From: Theobroma cacao
Taxonomy: Eukaryota; Streptophyta; Magnoliopsida; Malvales; Malvaceae
Length of the DNA: 64,000 nt
Assembly (NCBI RefSeq): GCF_000208745.1
Contig: NC_030852.1
Location: forward strand, 3,959,460-4,023,459
Direction of reading: 5' to 3'
The translations under genes were made by a program, and so were the position numbers. The notes under the pieces are model-generated. The model worked only from the letters and a program-made list of their open reading frames with translations. It was not told the DNA's origin and did not search any database. Below are positions 11,061 to 24,103 of this stretch, one piece after another. Every line of letters begins with the position of its first letter. Within the stretch, counting starts at the first letter, position 1.

Positions 11061-14000
11061 TGAAATGCCCCATACTTTGATATGGTGATAAATAAAGTTG
11101 GTCGGATGCAAATTGAGGCATAATAAGAAACTTTGGGAACCAAAGAGACAAGATAAAATTTTTAGAATAAAATAATATTTTATTAATGAAATAATATTAA
11201 AATATTAATATTTAGCCGGATGTCGAAATCAGTCATGAAGAAGGATCATATGGTTGATCCAAGTAGGGGAGAAGATGTCAAGCCTGACTCTATAAAATAA
11301 TTGTCATGACATACATGTGATGGATAGCATGTTTGCATGCTAGGAGAGTCCCAAAAAATTTATAAAAGTCGGCATTGTACCTAGAGGTACAACAAAGTTG
11401 ATTTAAGCCTCGAACTAGATCAAATAGAGAATTTAAGATGAAATTAAGAATATTAAAGTCCCAAAATGGTTTAATATGGTGATTTGGAGTCAAATCGAAA
11501 ATTTCACTATCTAGGGGCAAAATGGTAATTTTACCACCTAAGGATAAAATTGGAATATTGGAAGAAGTTTTTGATCAAGATTGATCACATTTGACTCATT
11601 GGAGTATAATTTGAGGTTGATAAGTAAAAAAGTTGTAATTTCGGTATTTTTGGAGCATAGGGGCAAAATGGTAATTTTACCACCCTAGGGGCAAAACAGT
11701 AATTTTCCACCACCAGGACACTTGTCCAGCACATGGTCTTCCCTTATCCTCATTTTGACCTTAGAATAATCATGTGGTGGAGATGAAAGGTTTAAAATTT
11801 TTAAAGTTTTAAAAATAGACCAATGGAAACATGCCACATGTCAAGCAAGAATATTTTATTATTTTCCATTAAAATCAGCCCTTATTTATCCCATTCTTCT
11901 TCTCCATATTTGCCCAAGACAAAAGGAAAGAAAGGAAAAACAAGAACAAAACCTAGGTGGAGGATTTCAAGAGAAAAAGTGTGGAAAATCAAGGAAAACA
12001 AGTGAAAAAGGTAGGATTTTTCAATTTAAACTTGAAATATATTTTCCTTAATCATTTCTTCTTATTTTTCATGGTTAGATTTCATGTTTTCATGATGAAT
12101 TCATGGCTGGTCAAAATGGGTATTGAGAGAGAAAGATGTTGGATTGATTTGATTTTAAGTTATGTTAGTGTTTTTAGTTAGTTTAGCATATTTAGAAACA
12201 AAACAACAAGAAAATAATTCATTTTCACCCATCACCATTATTGGCCGAATTTTCTAGGGAGGACATTGTGGCTTAAATTGATGATATTTCATGATATTTG
12301 GGTGATATTTGATGTTTGGTGAGGCTAGAAATTAAATGAAAAATTTCGGTGTGAAAATCTAAATTTTTACCTAATGTATAGACATGTGTGATTATTGACC
12401 TGGGACTAATGAATTAAATCTCATTCATAGTCACTGAGGTAATTTAGGTATAATTAGAGTGTAGAAAGTGAGAAGAATTGATTTGGAGTTAAATTGGAGA
12501 TTTTAGCCGATTAGACCAAGTATAGTGTGACTTAGGTCGAATATCACATTTAAGATATTAATTAGACATTTTGCATCCCATCGCATGCATTCATTTAGAT
12601 TTAGAGAGCTTGAAATAGTTTATAATAAATTGACATAATTTATTGAAATCCGTGTCACGTATAATGTATAGGTGGTGAGTCCTCTAACAAAGGTAAAAAG
12701 ATTGTACTCAAAGACCGAGCATAGGAGTATATCGAACTCCTAGTACTATGAGTAACCTTACCATCATTTTTATTATCTAAAGTATGTTTTTATTCGGTTT
12801 TGGTGAAATTTTATGAAAATGAGTTTAAATGGTAAATCTTTGTGTTTTACAAACAAAATGTATTTACATGAAAGAATTTTATAAATTGTCTTGAAATCGA
12901 ATAATGATTTTGAAAAATAGAGTAATTGGAGACCACTTGTTATGAATTAAATTTATGATTTGAATCGAATGGCTTATGACAGTATTTGCATGAATAGCTG
13001 AATTGGTATTTGTGTTAAAATGTATGAAATATGTATTTAGCCTTGAAAGGCTGTGAATTACAATAATTGTCATATCATGTTATTGAACTTTATTGTACGG
13101 TGGATTATATATATTAATTAATCACTGCAGTAGGGGTTTCTATGGACCAGCCTTCTAGAGGGGCACGGTAAACCCCATTATATTCTTACCTCGAACGAAG
13201 AGGCGCGTAGGGTATCTCTTGGGGTAAAGCTTAGGGTTCACTTCACGTCAAACCACCATGTGAAGGGGAACTCAGCCAACGTCAAGGAACGGCTGTATTT
13301 TTCTCAAACTAAAAATATGTTTTAAGTGTATACGAAATTTTAACAGCCTTGACGGGTTCGAGTGTACGCCTCTGATCAATGTGTCATCGAGTACTATTTG
13401 ATAGCATGAGCCAAGTGTTTATGGAAGTCATAAGCCTTAATGAGAAATTAAATGAAATACAACCGTTTGCATGGGTTGGGATAATTTTCAAATTGTGAAA
13501 TACTTAAAAATGATGGGATATTTTAATTGTCTCCTTTTACTTGGCTTTAGCTGATTTAAATGATGTTTATTTACTCACTGAGATTTTATAATCTCATCAC
13601 CCTCTTTTCTCCCCATTTCAGGCTCAGAGTAGGCTGTAGATAGCTTATTCCATCGAGGGCTTCCATTGGACTTGCGTCCTCCGAACTGTAGGTTAACCGT
13701 TTTCCTCACTTCTAGTCATTCGTGGGCCCTCCTGATATTGTAAATTAAATTAAATTAATTTAAATGCATTGGTTTACTGTGTCACAATATGAATGAAATT
13801 ATTTTGCTTTTATGTTCTAAAAAGTATTTACGTATAACTCTAAAATTACTGTTTATACGAAAATAAAATATTTTATTGAATATTTTGTTTTATCTTCTCA
13901 TTATATTTAAATAATTATAATTTCATTTTAAATAAAGGTTTTAGGTGCTTAAACTTATTTTTTATTGTGAATTATGCGGTTAGTACTTGCTTACTAAATT

Positions 14001-14257
14001 TTAAACTGGTTTCAAAATTTTTCAATGAAAAATGACCAAAACGCCCTTGTGAGACTAAAAATTTTATCTTATCTGTTTTAAGTTGGAAATAGCTCAAAAT
14101 CCTTTGAAACATAATATTTGTCAACGGTTACTCACCGGGGGAAATGAGAAACTGATATTAAGCCTTGCGGAGTTTTGGTTGGCATTCCGGGAGATGAGTG
14201 CCCATCGGGGCACCGCGGCAGTTGTCACGGGCTCGATGGGAGTTTCGGGTCATGACC
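11061..14257 (+). mobile_element. Solo LTR (copy B) with perfect TSD
   Basis: It starts TGAAATGCCCC and ends GGGTCATGACC (last base changed from the usual CA). The 5-bp flanks AATAA at 11056-11060 and 14258-14262 are identical, which shows a single LTR left by recombination between two LTRs. Length is 3,197 bp. The first 215 bp or so (to the GATGTCAAGCCTGACTC at 11274) are absent from copies A and D. The GC-rich core with GAGGGGCACGG and AGGCGCGTAGGG lies at about 13125-13360. Confidence 0.88.
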
Positions 14258-14738
14258 AATAACATTATTTCAGTTCAGTTTCAGTTAAAAAAATTTCTAA
14301 TTGAACAAACTGAACTAACCGAAGGCATTATAGACATTTTACATAAAAAAAATCCTAAACCTAAATGCTAATCTCATCTCTTTGTTTGGTTCCTCTTTTG
14401 TCGTCCCATCTCCGCTCTCCAAACTCTCCAATCTCCACCATCTTCTCTTCCCCTTCTCTCATCCGTCCTGTCTCCACTCTTCAGTCTCCAGTCTCTACCC
14501 TCTTCTGTTCCCCTTCTCTCATATTTAGCAAGTTGTTGCCATCCTTAACCCTTCCCACATCAAGTAAGTTTTTATGGGTTTTTAGTTCCTCTTCTCTTCC
14601 TTTTGTTCTATGTTTTCTTAGCTTGAAATTTTATGGGTCTGGTTAATAAGTTTTTCTATCTATTTTTCCCTTTTTCTTTGAGATGGTTTCTTGGCCTTTT
14701 TATTTGTTATTCAACACCAAAAAAGTAGAAAGGCCACT
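14258..14738 (+). other. Interior of the hAT-like element
   Basis: Between the two solo LTRs lies original hAT-like sequence: an AACTGAACTAACCGAAGG stretch, then a pyrimidine-rich segment (about 14360-14640) with a partial internal duplication (CTTCTCTTCCCCTTCTCTC and CTTCTGTTCCCCTTCTCTC). It looks like a leader or promoter remnant. A 93-codon frame here is low-complexity and I do not call it a gene. Confidence 0.55.
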
Positions 14739-17700
14739 TGAAATGCCCCATACTTTGATATGGTGATAAATAAAGTTGGTCAAATGCGAATTGAGGCATA
14801 ATAAGGAACTTTGGAAACCAAAGAGACAAGATAAAATTTTTAGAATAAAATAATATTAAAATATTAATATTTAGCCGAATGTCGAAATCAGACATGAAGA
14901 AGGATCATATGGTTGATACAAGTAGGGGAAAAGATGTCAAGCTTGACTCTATAAAATAATTGTCATGACATACATGTGATGGATAGCATGTTTGCATGCT
15001 AGGAGAGTCTCGAAAAAAAATTTACAAAAGTCGGTATTGTACCTAGAGGTACAACAAAGTTGATTTAAGCCTCGAACTAGATCAAATAGAGAATTTAATA
15101 TGAAATTAAGAATATTAAAGTCCCATAATGGTTTAATATGGTGATTTGGAGTTCGAGGATCAATTTGGAGTCAAACCGAAATTTTCACTATCTAGGGGCA
15201 AAATGGTCATTTACCACCTGAGGACAAAATGGAAATTTTTAGAAAAGATTTTTTGCCCCATTTAACTTATTGGAGTATGATTTGAGGATTAAGAAGTGAA
15301 AAAAATTTATTCTTGGTATTTTCAGAGCATAGGGGCAAAATGGTAATTTTGTCACCCTATGGGCAAAACAGTTATTTTCCACCACCAGCACATGGTCTTC
15401 CCTTATTCTCATTTTGACCATTGACTAATTGTGTGGTGGAGATAAAAAGGATTAAAATTTTTAAAGTTTTAAAAACAGGCCAATGACATGATACCACGTG
15501 TCATGCCTTTATTAATTTATTATTTTTCTTTTTAAAAGGCACAAAAATCAGCCCATCTTCCACCCCATGGCCGGCCAAACCAGCAAGAAGAGAGAGAAAA
15601 TCAAAGAAAAAGTGTGAATTTTCAAGGAAATTAAGTGAAAAATGTGAGATTTTTTCTATTAAGCTTGAGTTTTCTTATTCNNNNNNNNNNNNNNNNNNNN
15701 NNNNNNNNNNNNNNNNNNNNNNNNNNNNNNNNNNNNNNNNNNNNNNNNNNNNNNNNNNNNNNNNNNNNNNNNNNNNNNNNNNNNNNNNNNNNNNNNNNNN
15801 NNNNNNNNNNNNNNNNNNNNNNNNNNNNNNNNNNNNNNNNNNNNNNNNNNNNNNNNNNNNNNNNNNNNNNNNNNNNNNNNNNNNNNNNNNNNNNNNNNNN
15901 NNNNNNNNNNNNNNNNNNNNNNNNNNNNNNNNNNNNNNNNNNNNNNNNNNNNNNNNNNNNNNNNNNNNNNNNNNNNNNNNNNNNNNNNNNNNNNNNNNNN
16001 NNNNNNNNNNNNNNNNNNNNNNNNNNNNNNNNNNNNNNNNNNNNNNNNNNNNNNNNNNNNNNNNNNNNNNNNNNNNNNNNNNNNNNNNNNNNNNNNNNNN
16101 NNNNNNNNNNNNNNNNNNNNNNNNNNNCTTTTGCATTTCATACCATGCATTAGTGATCTAAATTAGTTATTTCAATTTAAGGGCAATGTAGTAAATTCCT
16201 TGATTTTATACTGGGTCAAGGTGGTGTGCCTTTCGACAAAGGCAAGGAAATTACGCCTAGGGATCACTAAGCTGAGTACACCCGAAATCTGAACTTTTGA
16301 AACCTATGAGTAAACCTATTAATCGTCTGAATTATCTAGATTAGTTTTTATTCAATTTTGTGATTGTGAAAATTATTTTAAATGATGAATATCTTGTTTT
16401 ATGAGAAATAAATGGAATTATAAAATAAATGGAATTATAAAATAAATTGAAATTTTTATAAATTGATTTGAAATAGAATGTTGGATTTGAAATTTTGAGT
16501 AATTGGAGACCATGTGATTTATTATAAATTATGATTTGAATTAAATGGCTTGTGATAAATTGACATGATTGGCTAAATTTATACTTGTGTTGAAAAATAT
16601 GAACTGTCTGTTTTGCCTTGATAAATTGGTTAGTAATGTAATTGTCATGCTATGCCATTGAAATTTGATCAATTGGTGGATTAAAGATTAGCTACTGCAG
16701 TGGCAGGGTTCCGTGGACCAACCTATTAGAGGGGCACGGTAAACTCCTTTATATTATCACCTCGGTCGTAGAGACGCGTAGGGTATCTCTTGAGGTGGGT
16801 TTTTTGAGTGCACTTCACTTTAACCACCACGTGAAGTGAGACTCAGTCAACGCCAAGGAACGGCTGCTTTTTTTTTTTAAATAAAAACAAGTTTTATGAT
16901 TATATAAAATTTTTCACAACCTTGGCGAACTCAGTTGGATACCCCTGGTCCAAGTGTCCTCGAGTACAGGATTTGGCATGAGCCAAGTTTTGAGAAATTC
17001 ATGAGCCATATTGATTATTTGGTTGAAATGAATATTCGTTTTGTGGGAAATTTGCTGAAATGAATTATTTTTAATTGTCTCCCTTTACTCGCCTTTAGAT
17101 TATTTAGATGGTGTTTGTTTTCTCACTGAAATTTTATAATCTCACCTTTTTTTTTTTATCCCATCATTTCAGGTCAGGTTAACTTGTAGATAGCAGACAT
17201 CGTCGAGAACTATAGTTGGTCATACTACTTCAAAAACTGTAGGTTTACTGTCTTTACTACTTTTGTTCATTTGTGGGCCCACGTAGCACTGTAAATTAAA
17301 TTTCATACTTTGGTTTCCGTATTATAGTTTGTATAAATATATTTAACTTTTACGCTACTATCTATAAATATTAATTTGTAAGAAAATAGAATATTTTGTC
17401 GAATATTTTTATTTTATTTAAATGGTTATAATTTCATTTTAAATCATGTTTTAGACATTCAAATTTAATTTTGATTTTGAAATATGCATTTCTCGTTTAA
17501 GTACTACATTTTAGTTGAATTTGAAATTTTTGACAAAAAATGACCAAAATGCCCCTGTGAAGTGAAATCTATTCTTCCACTGTTTTAAATCGAAAAAATG
17601 CTTAAAAGCCTCTAAAATATGACATTTGGCAACAATTAACCATATGAGAGATAAGAAACTGATACGAAAGCGTTGCGAGGTCTCGATATAGTATTCGGGG

Positions 17701-17765
17701 GATGAGTGCCTATGGGGACATCGCGGCAGTTGTCACGGACTCAAGGATGGTTCTGGGTCGTGACA
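14739..17765 (+). mobile_element. Solo LTR (copy C) with perfect TSD
   Basis: It starts TGAAATGCCCC and ends GGGTCGTGACA. Identical 5-bp flanks CCACT lie at 14734-14738 and 17766-17770. It is the same subfamily as copy B, with the same extra leading segment before GATGTCAAGCTTGACTC at 14933. It contains an assembly gap at 15681-16127. Its GC-rich core is at about 16690-16935. Confidence 0.9.
15681..16127. other. Assembly gap of 447 N
   Basis: A run of N inside solo LTR copy C. Reading frames spanning it are artefacts. By comparison with copies A and B the missing part should be ordinary LTR sequence. Confidence 0.99.
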
Positions 17766-18611
17766 CCACTCAACAAGTGAAAGATGGCAGACAAAAATGG
17801 GAAGGCTTTTAGCAGAGAAAGTTGACCCTTGAAACGTGTAAATGCCATGAAAGATTCCTATTTGCTGCAAAGTGCAACCATTGTTGTGTTCTACTTTTGG
17901 GTCATGGAAATGAACTAGAACAAAGCTGGACTTGCAACAAGATGAGTGTTAAAGTGGTTGACCAAAAGAAGAGAGTAGAGGGAGTGAAAGTGGGGGGTGG
18001 GGGAAGCCATGCTTAAGTTGATATCTTGAAGGAACCTTGAGGGTACAACTATGGTTTTTTTTTTTTGAAAGCAACCGGCCTTTGTTTCTTTGATACTTTG
18101 TGCCAAGATGTGGGAACTTTATAGTTGTCTTTGTTTTAGTTAATGCAAATCCTTATTTAACCAAAAAAGAGAAGTACTCTAAGCAATAGAAACTCTTACT
18201 CTATTCACTTTTTTAAGTTTTGCATTGATTCAGTTTTGTCTGCCTGGGGCAATTCTCTAGGAATGTAGAGGTTATTCAATCATTCAAATATGGTTCAGTT
18301 TAGTTCCATAAATTGGAAACTGCAGACACCCATATAAAACCCCTGTAATTAACTGTTAAATCTTGTTCCCATGGTTTGCTTTCTTGCTTTTTTCTTTCCT
18401 CAAGTTTATGCTTTTCTTCATTTTCTTTTGACAAATACAAGTAATATTTGAGATATATACAAACCAAAAAAAAAAATTATTAAGTTTGGTTTTTGGAAAC
18501 CGAACTGAACTAACCGAATTAGTTCGGTTTCAGTTAGTTCGTTAGTTATATAGTTCGGTTTGATTTTGGTTATTTTTATATAAGAGTTATATAACCGTTT
18601 GCACAGCCCTC
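17766..18611. other. Right part of the hAT-like element
   Basis: It begins with the CCACT target duplication and ends in the GTTCGGTT-rich subterminal region (18490-18590). A segment at about 17770-18060 has less biased composition and might be captured host sequence, but its 64-codon frame shows no known domain. Confidence 0.5.
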
Positions 18612-19535
18612 GGCGACGATGCTGGTCTATAAGGGAAAAAGTGAAAGGAGAGACAGAAAAAAGAAAGAGGTAGAGAGAGAGGAAGGAAAAAATGAGAAAA
18701 ATATGCTTTTATAGCTAGGTTTTTTAGAGATTAAAGAAGTCTTAAAACAATGTAGTGTTGGGGACAGAAAGGAAAAAAGTAAGAAAAAAAAAGGAAGGAA
18801 GCAAAGAATAAAAGAGACAAAAGCAAGAAATAATTAGAAGTAGGCTTAGGCGTGGTGATGAGGACTTTGGTGTGCTTGTTAAAGGTTCAAATATGTCTGA
18901 CTTTGGCCTTTTTTTTTTCTTTTCTTCCTTCTTTTTCTTTCTTATTATTTTCCTCTCTTTCCCTAAAACTACGTCGTTTTGAAGGTTTCTCACACTCTTA
19001 AAAACCTTAACTATAAAAGTATCTTTTTCTTATTTTTTCCTTTCCCTCTTTTTACCTCCTCTTTTTTTCTCTTTCTCCTTTCACCTTCTCCCTTAAACAC
19101 TAATTATTAATGCTTCATCGATCAAGGCATGACATTAAAAGGAAAAGGTGATCAGTTGTCAACAATCAGCGACTTACAATAATAGGCAATAATGCTAGTC
19201 TTTAAAAGAAAAGGTGAAAAGAGAGAGAAAAAAAAAGAAGACATAGAGAGAGGAATAAAAAGAAGAAAAAGATGACTTTATAACTAGGGTTTTTTAGAGT
19301 GTAATAAGGCCTTAAAATGATGTAGTTTTAGGGATAAAAAAGAAAAAAAAAAGAAAGAAAAAGAGTAAAGCAAAGAAGAAAATAGATAAAAGAAAGAAAT
19401 AATTAAAAGTAGGGGCTTAGGTGTGGTGGTTTTGACTTTAGTGTGCTTATTAGAGGTTTTTACTTCGATTTTGAGTAGAGATTAAATTAGACAAAATCCA
19501 TGGATACAAGGACTAATTGAGTACTTTGACCAATT
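18612..19535. repeat. Right half of the host inverted-repeat element
   Basis: Purine-rich and pyrimidine-rich halves of the roughly 390-bp unit seen at 9804-10955 continue here, starting exactly at GGCGACGATG after the hAT-like insertion. Units are recognisable around 18612 and 19190 (AGGCAATAATGCTAGTC). The closing inverted repeat is at about 19440-19535. Confidence 0.7.
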
Positions 19536-19701
19536 TTAATTATTTTAATTTGATATTAAGTTTATGTTAGTTAATTACTGTTACCATTTTTATCATTACC
19601 TTTAATGGTTATCATATTATAACCCTAAATCAAAGAGTAAAGTCCTAACTTTATTTATTTAGAAAAAATAATTGATTATCACATTATAACCCTAAATTAA
19701 T

Positions 19702-22444
19702 TGTCACGACCCGAAACTCCCATCGTGCTTGTGACAACCGCCGCGACGTCCTGATAGGTACTCATTACCCCGAATGTCGATCTGAACCCCGCAAAACTTA
19801 GCATCAGCTTCCGCATCTCCCCGGTGAGCGATAGTTATTAAATCTTGTATTTCAAGAAATCATAAGTCGTTTTCAAATCAAAATAATAAAATATTATTTT
19901 TTAGCTCACAAGGGTATTTTCGTCATTTTTCTTCAAAAATACCGAAATCGGCCAAAAATATGGTGTAAAAGCTAAATATGTTCATACATACTTTAAATCA
20001 GATAACTAAAGTATAAAATTACTTTTACAATGACACGTGGACCCACATCTAACCAAAATGCATCGAAAGTTGGAAACCTATAGCTTTTGCCGATTCGAGT
20101 TCAAATGAAGGTCCTTGTCAAAGTCAACTAACTATGGAATTCCCTGAGCTTGAAATGTGAAGAAATGAAGGTGGTGAGATTATAAAATCCCAGTGAGTAA
20201 ACAGACACCATCTAAACTATCTAAAGGCGAGTAAATGGAGACGAATTAAAATATTCTTTTTCGATATATGTTTCATAACATGAATATTCAGTTTACTCAA
20301 TTAATCAACATGGCTTATATATCTCACAAAACTTGGCTCCTGCCAAAATCATTCCCGGGGATGCCTTGGCCTAGGCATCTGATCGAGACCAGCAAGGCTG
20401 TTAAATGTCTTTACATCCGAAATTCTAACCATGCCTTGGCGTTGGCTGAGTCTCACTCTCACGCGGTGGTCTACGTGAAGTGCACTCAAATCTTTACCTC
20501 CAGAGACACCCTTCACACGGCTCTCCGATCGAGGTAAGGTATATCTAATTTTGTGCCCCCTCTCTTAAGCTGGTCCACAGAATCTCCACTACAGGGATTA
20601 TGGATTATTTTATCTATCACCTGATTTATAAAATCTTTTTCTGCATGACATGGTAATTTATCGCAACCTAGCCTCTCAAGGCTGAATACACAGTACAAAT
20701 AATTCTAACACCAAAATCAGTTTAGCCATTCATGCTCATATATTGTCATAAGCCATTCAATTTAAAATCATAAATTTACAACACAAGCAGGCAGTCTCCA
20801 ATTACTCTATTTTCAAAACCAGTATTCAATTTTCCAAAAAATTTATAAAATCATTTTATAAAATCACAATTTCTCCTAAAACATAGCAATTTACCATTTA
20901 AACCCATTTTCTATAAAATCACATAATTGTATAAAACTACTCTAAATAATTAAGACGATAATAAGTTTACTCACAGTTCTAGAAGTCGATATACTCCTAA
21001 TCCCAGTCTCCAAGCACAATCTCTATACTTTTACCAGTGTAATTTGCTCACCACCTATCCACAATGTACAATATATAATTCACCACATTAATGCTTGACC
21101 GTTATAAAATCAATTTAGGCTCAGTGTATATGCATGATATGATATGCAACTTATCCGACTACCGCTTAAATGTGGAGTTGACCTAATTCGGCCTATTACC
21201 CGATTAAATGACAATTGAGTCCGATTTGACTCCAAATTGCTCCATTTCATTTCTAATATTTCAATTTACTAAATACAATTCCAATAATCTAAAATTCAAC
21301 CTAACAACCCTCACAATTCTTCATGAAATTTCGGTCATTGTGGTGCACTATCACTAAAAATTTTCCCATTCCATTTTCTCACCATAAATTATCATTTCAT
21401 CAATTTTTCAACCAATTCACTTAATCACAAAATCAATTCATTACTTCTACACTTCACATAGGGTTCGGCCATTGAAGGTTCATGGGGAAAATGGATTCTT
21501 TTCTTGTTGTTTTATTTCTAAATATGCTAAACTAACTAAAAACACTAACATATCTTAAAATCAATTCAATCCAACATCTTTCTCTCTCCATACCCATTTT
21601 GACGAGCCATGAATTCATCATGAAAACATGTAATTTAAGTATGGAAAATAAGGAGAAATGCTTAAGGAAAATAGATTTCAAGCTTAAGTTGAAAAATCCA
21701 ACCTTTTTCACTTGTTTTCCTTGATTTTCCACCCTTTTTCTCTTGAAATTCTTCACATAAGGTTTGTTCTTCCTTTCTTTCCCTCTCTTCCTTGCTTGGC
21801 TGAATATTTGGAGAGATAATGGGCTGATTTATGCTGATTTTTAAGTTAAATAATAAAATATCCTAAGCTTGACACATGGCATGTTTCCATTGGTCCATTT
21901 TTAAAACTTTAAAAATTTTAAACCTTTTATCTCCACCACATGATTGTCAAAAGTCAAAATGAGGATCAAGGAAGATCATGTGCTGGACAAATGTCCTAGT
22001 GGTGGAAAATTACAATTTTGCCCATAGGGTGGCAAAATTATCGTGTCGTCTCTATACTCCAAATTATACCGAAATTAAAATTTTTCACTTCTAAGCCTCA
22101 AATCATACTCCAATAAGTCAAATGAGGCCAAAAATATCTTTTATAAAATTCTCATTTTGTCCCCAGGTGGCAAATGACCATTTTACCCATGGATAGTGAA
22201 AATTTCGATTTGACTCCAAATTGATCCTCGAATTCCAAATTACCATTTTGAGTCATCCCTGGATTGTGAAACTCTTAATTTCACCTTAAAATTCCTATTT
22301 GAACTAGTTCGAGGCTTAATCGACTTAATGGTACCATTAAGGGCAATATCGTCTTTTAACGATTCCTCAAACTTTCTAAATATGCAAACATTCTATTGTG
22401 CATGTAAATGACGTCGTAATCATTTTATAGAATAGGGTTTGACA
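19702..22444 (-). mobile_element. Solo LTR (copy D), reversed
   Basis: On the minus strand it runs from TGTCAAACCC (22444) to CGGGTCGTGACA (19702), 2,743 bp, and matches copy A throughout. The flanks TTAAT (19697-19701) and TCAAT (22445-22449) agree at 4 of 5 positions and may be an aged target duplication. Reading frames inside it are incidental. Confidence 0.8.
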
Positions 22445-23551
22445 TCAATTGTAAAAATTACTTAAAAAATATATCACTAAAGTCAACAAGTAAAAATTAC
22501 CTTGAAATCTCTTGAAATTGAATAATTTTACCAAACTTAATTTTAATTCGAAATTAAACAATTTCGTAAAACTTAATTTTAGTCAAAGAAGAAGAAAAAT
22601 GGGAGAATAAGATAATGGAGTTAAAGAGGAATAAAAAATGAGAACAATTACGAACATTGTGAGGGAGATAGAGAGAGAAAAAAAGAATTTTTTTTATTTT
22701 TTATTTAACTAATTATTAAAATTTTTTTAGTATTTAAGTTTAAATTTTTAAGATTTTTAATTTTACCTCATTAATGAGGTGATAGTATTTAGTGAGCTAA
22801 TAATATATAGTTTACACTGTCAATACATTAAATATTAATCTAAAAAGATAAGTGATGTTCTTATTAATGACTATAGGTGAACTTGTTGATCATAAAAGTT
22901 TGTTTGACTTAAAATAAAAGTATATGATTTAATTGAATAAAATAGAAAAATAAAAGGTTTTTTGAATTTTTTAAAAAAAATTTCAAAATTTTTTAAAATG
23001 TTATATTAAAAATGACTGTTACTTATATTTTACATATCTTGTAATGACAAATGACGGGTAAAAAAAAAAAAGACTTTCAAATATCGTATACTATCTTGAT
23101 TTTGTTGACATTTGAAAAAGCAAAGAAATAATAAAAAGTGGCCTAAACAATTTCAACTACGACTTTATGATGAAAATTAAAGTCCTAGGCACCAAAAAAA
23201 GCTTAAGTCTGACCGCCAAAAAACTTCTAACTATGAATTTAATATTGTTTTATATTGCTAGAAAATTCCAAATGGAGATGATTATGACATTTACAAAATT
23301 GCTTCATGTTTCTCGTTTATAACGGTTAAATCACATATACATTTGGTTAAAATGCTATATAATACAATTTATTATAATGCTACATACATTAGTTTATAAT
23401 GAATATAATAGGGATATTTTTTTACCCTTCAAAGATAAAGTATTTTGAAAATAAGTTTCTTTTTAATATTAACTATTTTTAACTAAGAGAAAAAAATTTT
23501 AGACAAAATTACTCTTAATGAACCTTCTCATATTCAAACGCACGTGAAAAA

Positions 23552-23935
23552 AATGTTGTTACACTCCATACTGAAACAAAAAAGTTGTTATATATCATGT
23601 TGAAAAAAAAGTTATTGCATCTTATGTTAAAAAAAAGTTGCTCCATGTTACGTTGAAAAAATATTGTTGTTATACGTCATATTAGAAAAATGTTATTATT
23701 GTATGCGATGTTGAAACAAGTTATTACACATCATGTTTTAAAAAAATTATTACACATCATGTTGAAAAAAAGTTATTACACATCATACTAAAAAAAATTG
23801 TTATACGCCTTCTTGAAAAAATGTTTTTGATACACGTCATATTCAAAATGTTATTACATGCCAGGTTGAAAAAAAAATATTACATGCCATATTGGAAAAA
23901 ATAGTTGTTACATACCATATTGAAAAAATGTTACA
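23552..23935. repeat. Tandem repeat, about 27-33 bp unit, about 13 copies
   Basis: Successive units follow the pattern GTTATTACACATCATGTTG followed by an A tract, for example at about 23720, 23745 and 23772. Copies vary by substitutions and A-tract length. The spacing is too regular for chance. There is no spacer diversity, so it is a minisatellite and not a CRISPR-like array. Confidence 0.85.
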
Positions 23936-24103
23936 ATCATCTCTTAAGACCTCCACAGATAGTAGAAATCATCTTTTCAGCAAAACTCTTGAACATTTTC
24001 TTTACAAAATCATTAGAAGGTGACACAAAGTTTTGCGATTCATCAACAAAATTACCTGATGAAGACTTTTCTAGAATTTTTTATGAGAATTTACAAAATT
24101 AAA

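Larger units (their letters stand above)
10956..18611. mobile_element. Non-autonomous hAT-like element with 8-bp target duplication
   Basis: The left end TAGGGGTAAGCAAA and the right end (TTTGCACAGCCCTC, inverse GAGGGCTGTGCAAA) match at 10 of 14 positions and resemble plant hAT termini. Both subterminal regions are rich in ACCGAAC / GTTCGGTT motifs. The flanks GGCGACGG (10948-10955) and GGCGACGA (18612-18619) are an 8-bp duplication with one mismatch, and joining them restores the repeat unit of the host element. Without the two solo LTRs the element is about 1.4 kb. No transposase frame is visible. Confidence 0.75.
9614..19535. mobile_element. Terminal-inverted-repeat element, host of the nested insertions
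   Basis: The left end (9614 on, AATTGGTCAAAGTACTCAAT) reappears inverted at the right end (to 19535). The inverted similarity goes on inward with interruptions: TTGTACCC, CCAATTTAGTTCC and TACTCAAAAT on the left have counterparts on the right, and both sides carry a CCTAAGCCC / GGGCTTAGG block followed by pyrimidine- or purine-rich tracts. Without the inserted hAT-like element it would be about 2.3 kb. I could not settle a target-site duplication, so Mutator-like or foldback identity is open. No transposase is visible. Confidence 0.65.

Noticed and set aside
15635..16153. Long ORFs on both strands
   Set aside because: They consist almost wholly of N from the assembly gap.
9614..19535. One single 10-kb transposon
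   Set aside because: Target duplications and restored repeat units show four separate insertions.
20268..20698. ORFs of 89 and 61 codons
   Set aside because: They fall inside the conserved GC-rich core of a reversed solo LTR and have no matching frames in the sister copies.
23552..23935. CRISPR-like regular repeats
   Set aside because: Units are contiguous and diverged with no unique spacers, and the genome is a plant nuclear genome.
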